Assembly (NCBI GenBank): GCA_022483045.1
Contig: JAKVOA010000002.1
Location: forward strand, 550,501-614,500
Length of the DNA stretch: 64,000 nucleotides
Direction: 5' to 3'
Origin: Oscillospiraceae bacterium
Lineage (GTDB): Bacteria; Bacillota; Clostridia; Oscillospirales; Acutalibacteraceae
Of this stretch, positions 62,404 to 64,000 are shown piece after piece. Within the stretch, counting starts at the first letter, position 1, and each line of letters starts with the position of its first letter. The notes under the pieces were generated by a model. It saw only the letters and a list, made by a program, of their open reading frames with translations. It was not told the DNA's origin and searched no databases. A program made the position numbers and the translations under genes.

Positions 62404-63306
62404 ATGAGCGCATTATCGCATTTGGATGAACTGGAGGCGGAGGCAATTTACATTATCCGGGAAGTAGCAGCAGAGTGTGAAAAGCCGGTCATGCTGTATT
62501 CCATTGGCAAAGACAGCTCTGTTATGCTGCACTTGGCACTAAAGGCCTTCTATCCGGAAAAGCCGCCGTTTCCGTTTTTGCACGTCAACACAACGTGGAA
62601 GTTTAAAGAAATGATTGCTTTTCGTGACCAGACTGCCAAGAAATTGGGCATCGACATGATTGAGTACATTAACAAGGATGGTGTGGCACGCGGGGTTAAC
62701 CCCTTTGACTACGGCTCCTCTTACACAGACATCATGAAGACTCAGGCGCTGAAGCAGGCGCTGACCAAGTACGGCTTTACTGCAGCTTTTGGCGGCGGCC
62801 GCCGTGACGAGGAAAAGAGCCGTGCCAAAGAGCGCATCTTCTCCTTTCGCAATGCTGCGCAGGCGTGGGACCCCAAGAATCAGCGGCCAGAGATGTGGAA
62901 GCTTTACAATACCGAAATTAACCAAGGGGAAAGCACCCGCGTGTTTCCTATCTCCAACTGGACAGAAAAGGACATCTGGCAGTACATTCAGCGGGAGAAC
63001 ATCCCGATTGTGCCGTTGTACTTTGCGGCAGAACGCCCTGTGGTGCGGCGTGGCGACAACTTGATTATGGTGGATGACGACCGTATGCGGCTGAAGCCTG
63101 GCGAAAAGCCGGAAATGAAAAAGGTGCGCTTCCGCACTTTGGGCTGCTACCCGCTGACCGGTGCCATTGAGTCAGAGGCCGACACCCTCGACAAAATTAT
63201 TGAGGAAACCTTGAGTTCTGTGGAGTCTGAACGTACCAGCCGCGTTATTGACCAGGACGGCGGGGAAGCCAGTATGGAAAAGAGAAAGAGAGAGGGTTAT
63301 TTCTAA
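62404..63306 (+). CDS. cysD: Sulfate adenylyltransferase subunit 2 (CysD)
   Basis: The 300-residue ATP sulfurylase catalytic subunit has the PP-loop [46 protein letters not shown] and [11 protein letters not shown]. It makes APS from sulfate and ATP, driven by CysN GTP hydrolysis. ATG 62404 lies eight bases after AGGAG; ATG 62398 is too close to it. Its stop overlaps the cysN start by one base. Confidence 0.95.
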   Translation: MSALSHLDELEAEAIYIIREVAAECEKPVMLYSIGKDSSVMLHLALKAFYPEKPPFPFLHVNTTWKFKEMIAFRDQTAKKLGIDMIEYINKDGVARGVNPFDYGSSYTDIMKTQALKQALTKYGFTAAFGGGRRDEEKSRAKERIFSFRNAAQAWDPKNQRPEMWKLYNTEINQGESTRVFPISNWTEKDIWQYIQRENIPIVPLYFAAERPVVRRGDNLIMVDDDRMRLKPGEKPEMKKVRFRTLGCYPLTGAIESEADTLDKIIEETLSSVESERTSRVIDQDGGEASMEKRKREGYF

Positions 63307-64000
63307 TGAGCGGATTGCTGAAATTTATTACCTGCGGCAGTGTGGATGACGGAAAATCAACGTTAATCGGACATATGCTGTACGACTCCAAACTGCTGTA
63401 TGCTGACCAGGAAAAGGCTTTACTGCTGGACAGCAAGGTTGGCTCCCGCGGGGGCGCGATCGATTACTCCCTGCTCTTGGATGGCCTTATGGCGGAGCGT
63501 GAGCAGGGTATTACCATTGATGTGGCCTACCGCTACTTCACCACTGACCGCCGCAGCTTCATTGTGGCCGACACTCCTGGTCATGAAGAATATACCCGCA
63601 ACATGGCCGTGGGCGCTTCCTTTGCCCAGTTGGCAGTCATTTTAGTGGATGCTTCGCAGGGCATTTTGGTACAGACTCGCCGTCATTCCCGCATTTGTGC
63701 GCTGATGGGTATTCATCACTTTGTGTTTGCTGTAAACAAAATGGATTTAGTGAATTACAGCGAAGCACGCTTCCGCGAGATTGAAAAGGATATAAAAGAA
63801 TTGGTGCAGCAGTTGGGTCTGCAGCACGTCAAGATTATTCCGGTAAGTGCTACTGAGGGCGACAATGTCACCCAAAAGTCGAAAACAATGCAGTGGTATA
63901 CTGGTGGCACCCTGCTTCAGCATTTGGAAACTGTAGATGTTTCAGAAACAGACGATGACGCCGATTTTTACCTGCCGGTGCAGCGTGTGTGTCGGCCGGA
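63306..64000 (+). CDS. cysN: Sulfate adenylyltransferase subunit 1 (CysN), 3' partial
   Basis: The first 231 residues are visible and the frame stays open to the window edge. GTPase motifs: [18 protein letters not shown] (G1), [15 protein letters not shown] (G2), [13 protein letters not shown] (G3), NKMDLV (G4) and VSATEGDNV (G5). This is the regulatory GTPase of ATP sulfurylase. Whether an APS kinase domain is fused cannot be seen. It directly follows cysD. Confidence 0.95.
   Translation, partial: MSGLLKFITCGSVDDGKSTLIGHMLYDSKLLYADQEKALLLDSKVGSRGGAIDYSLLLDGLMAEREQGITIDVAYRYFTTDRRSFIVADTPGHEEYTRNMAVGASFAQLAVILVDASQGILVQTRRHSRICALMGIHHFVFAVNKMDLVNYSEARFREIEKDIKELVQQLGLQHVKIIPVSATEGDNVTQKSKTMQWYTGGTLLQHLETVDVSETDDDADFYLPVQRVCRP

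Overview
The window looks like a chromosome segment of an anaerobic, endospore-forming Clostridia-type Firmicute. It carries the forespore sigma factor SigG, a YlmC/YmxH sporulation protein, [FeFe]-hydrogenase maturation protein HydF with a TM1266-type regulator, a YesN/YesM pair beside sugar ABC genes, and strong Shine-Dalgarno sites. By eye the backbone is moderately GC-rich. An Oscillospiraceae-like host is my guess only.

Layout. 1-1538: end of an ECF vitamin/metal transporter operon (S and T components). 1668-3528 (minus): class II aldolase and an OGG1-type glycosylase, then a 0.5 kb non-coding stretch with a 21-bp-period repeat inside a long inverted repeat. 4068-8833: rlmB and a huge repeat-bearing protein whose C-terminus is a catalytically degenerate P-type ATPase. 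9122-17350: an EF-G-like GTPase, ylmC, a C39-peptidase-like protein lacking catalytic residues, a DUF2087 regulator, a repeat-rich GT39 glycosyltransferase and sigG. 17493-23108: a cluster of a DUF6056 membrane protein, the CCA enzyme, a GT2 glycosyltransferase and a DUF6020 membrane protein.

30377-23190 (minus) is the most interesting metabolic locus: TM1266-type regulator, hydF, a NifH-like reductase, two nitrogenase-component-1-like proteins and a sulfonate/nitrate-type ABC transporter, apparently one operon behind a good promoter and a structured leader with an internal terminator. The arrangement suggests an uncharacterised nitrogenase-like reductase acting on an imported small molecule.

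30815-32635 holds a ribokinase-type kinase and an SDR dehydrogenase. 32640-38545 is a degraded integrative element: a 5'-truncated large serine recombinase abuts a 5'-truncated helicase, followed by an AT-rich cargo (XRE repressor, ImmA-type protease, DUF4417 protein, a possible toxin-like protein and three tandem paralogous ~95-aa proteins). 38549-49911 returns to backbone: GDPD, a maltose-type ABC transporter with a GH13 glycosidase, a YesN/YesM two-component system and a translationally coupled orphan binding protein.

At 49997-50042 there is a 3' fragment of a tRNA-Thr(CGU) gene beginning at the anticodon loop, a typical integrase attachment scar; it truncates an AraC-type gene. From there to 56332 almost every gene is broken (GH31 glycosidase, cysK, metY, hemA, siroheme synthase, hemL) except an intact Rrf2 regulator. 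From 56519 to the right edge an intact assimilatory sulfate operon follows: sbp-cysT-cysW-cysA, aprA-aprB-like APS reductase, cysD, cysN. A shared ~18-bp box lies at the promoters of the Rrf2 gene, the cysK remnant and the sulfate operon, which points to a CymR-like cysteine/sulfate regulon.
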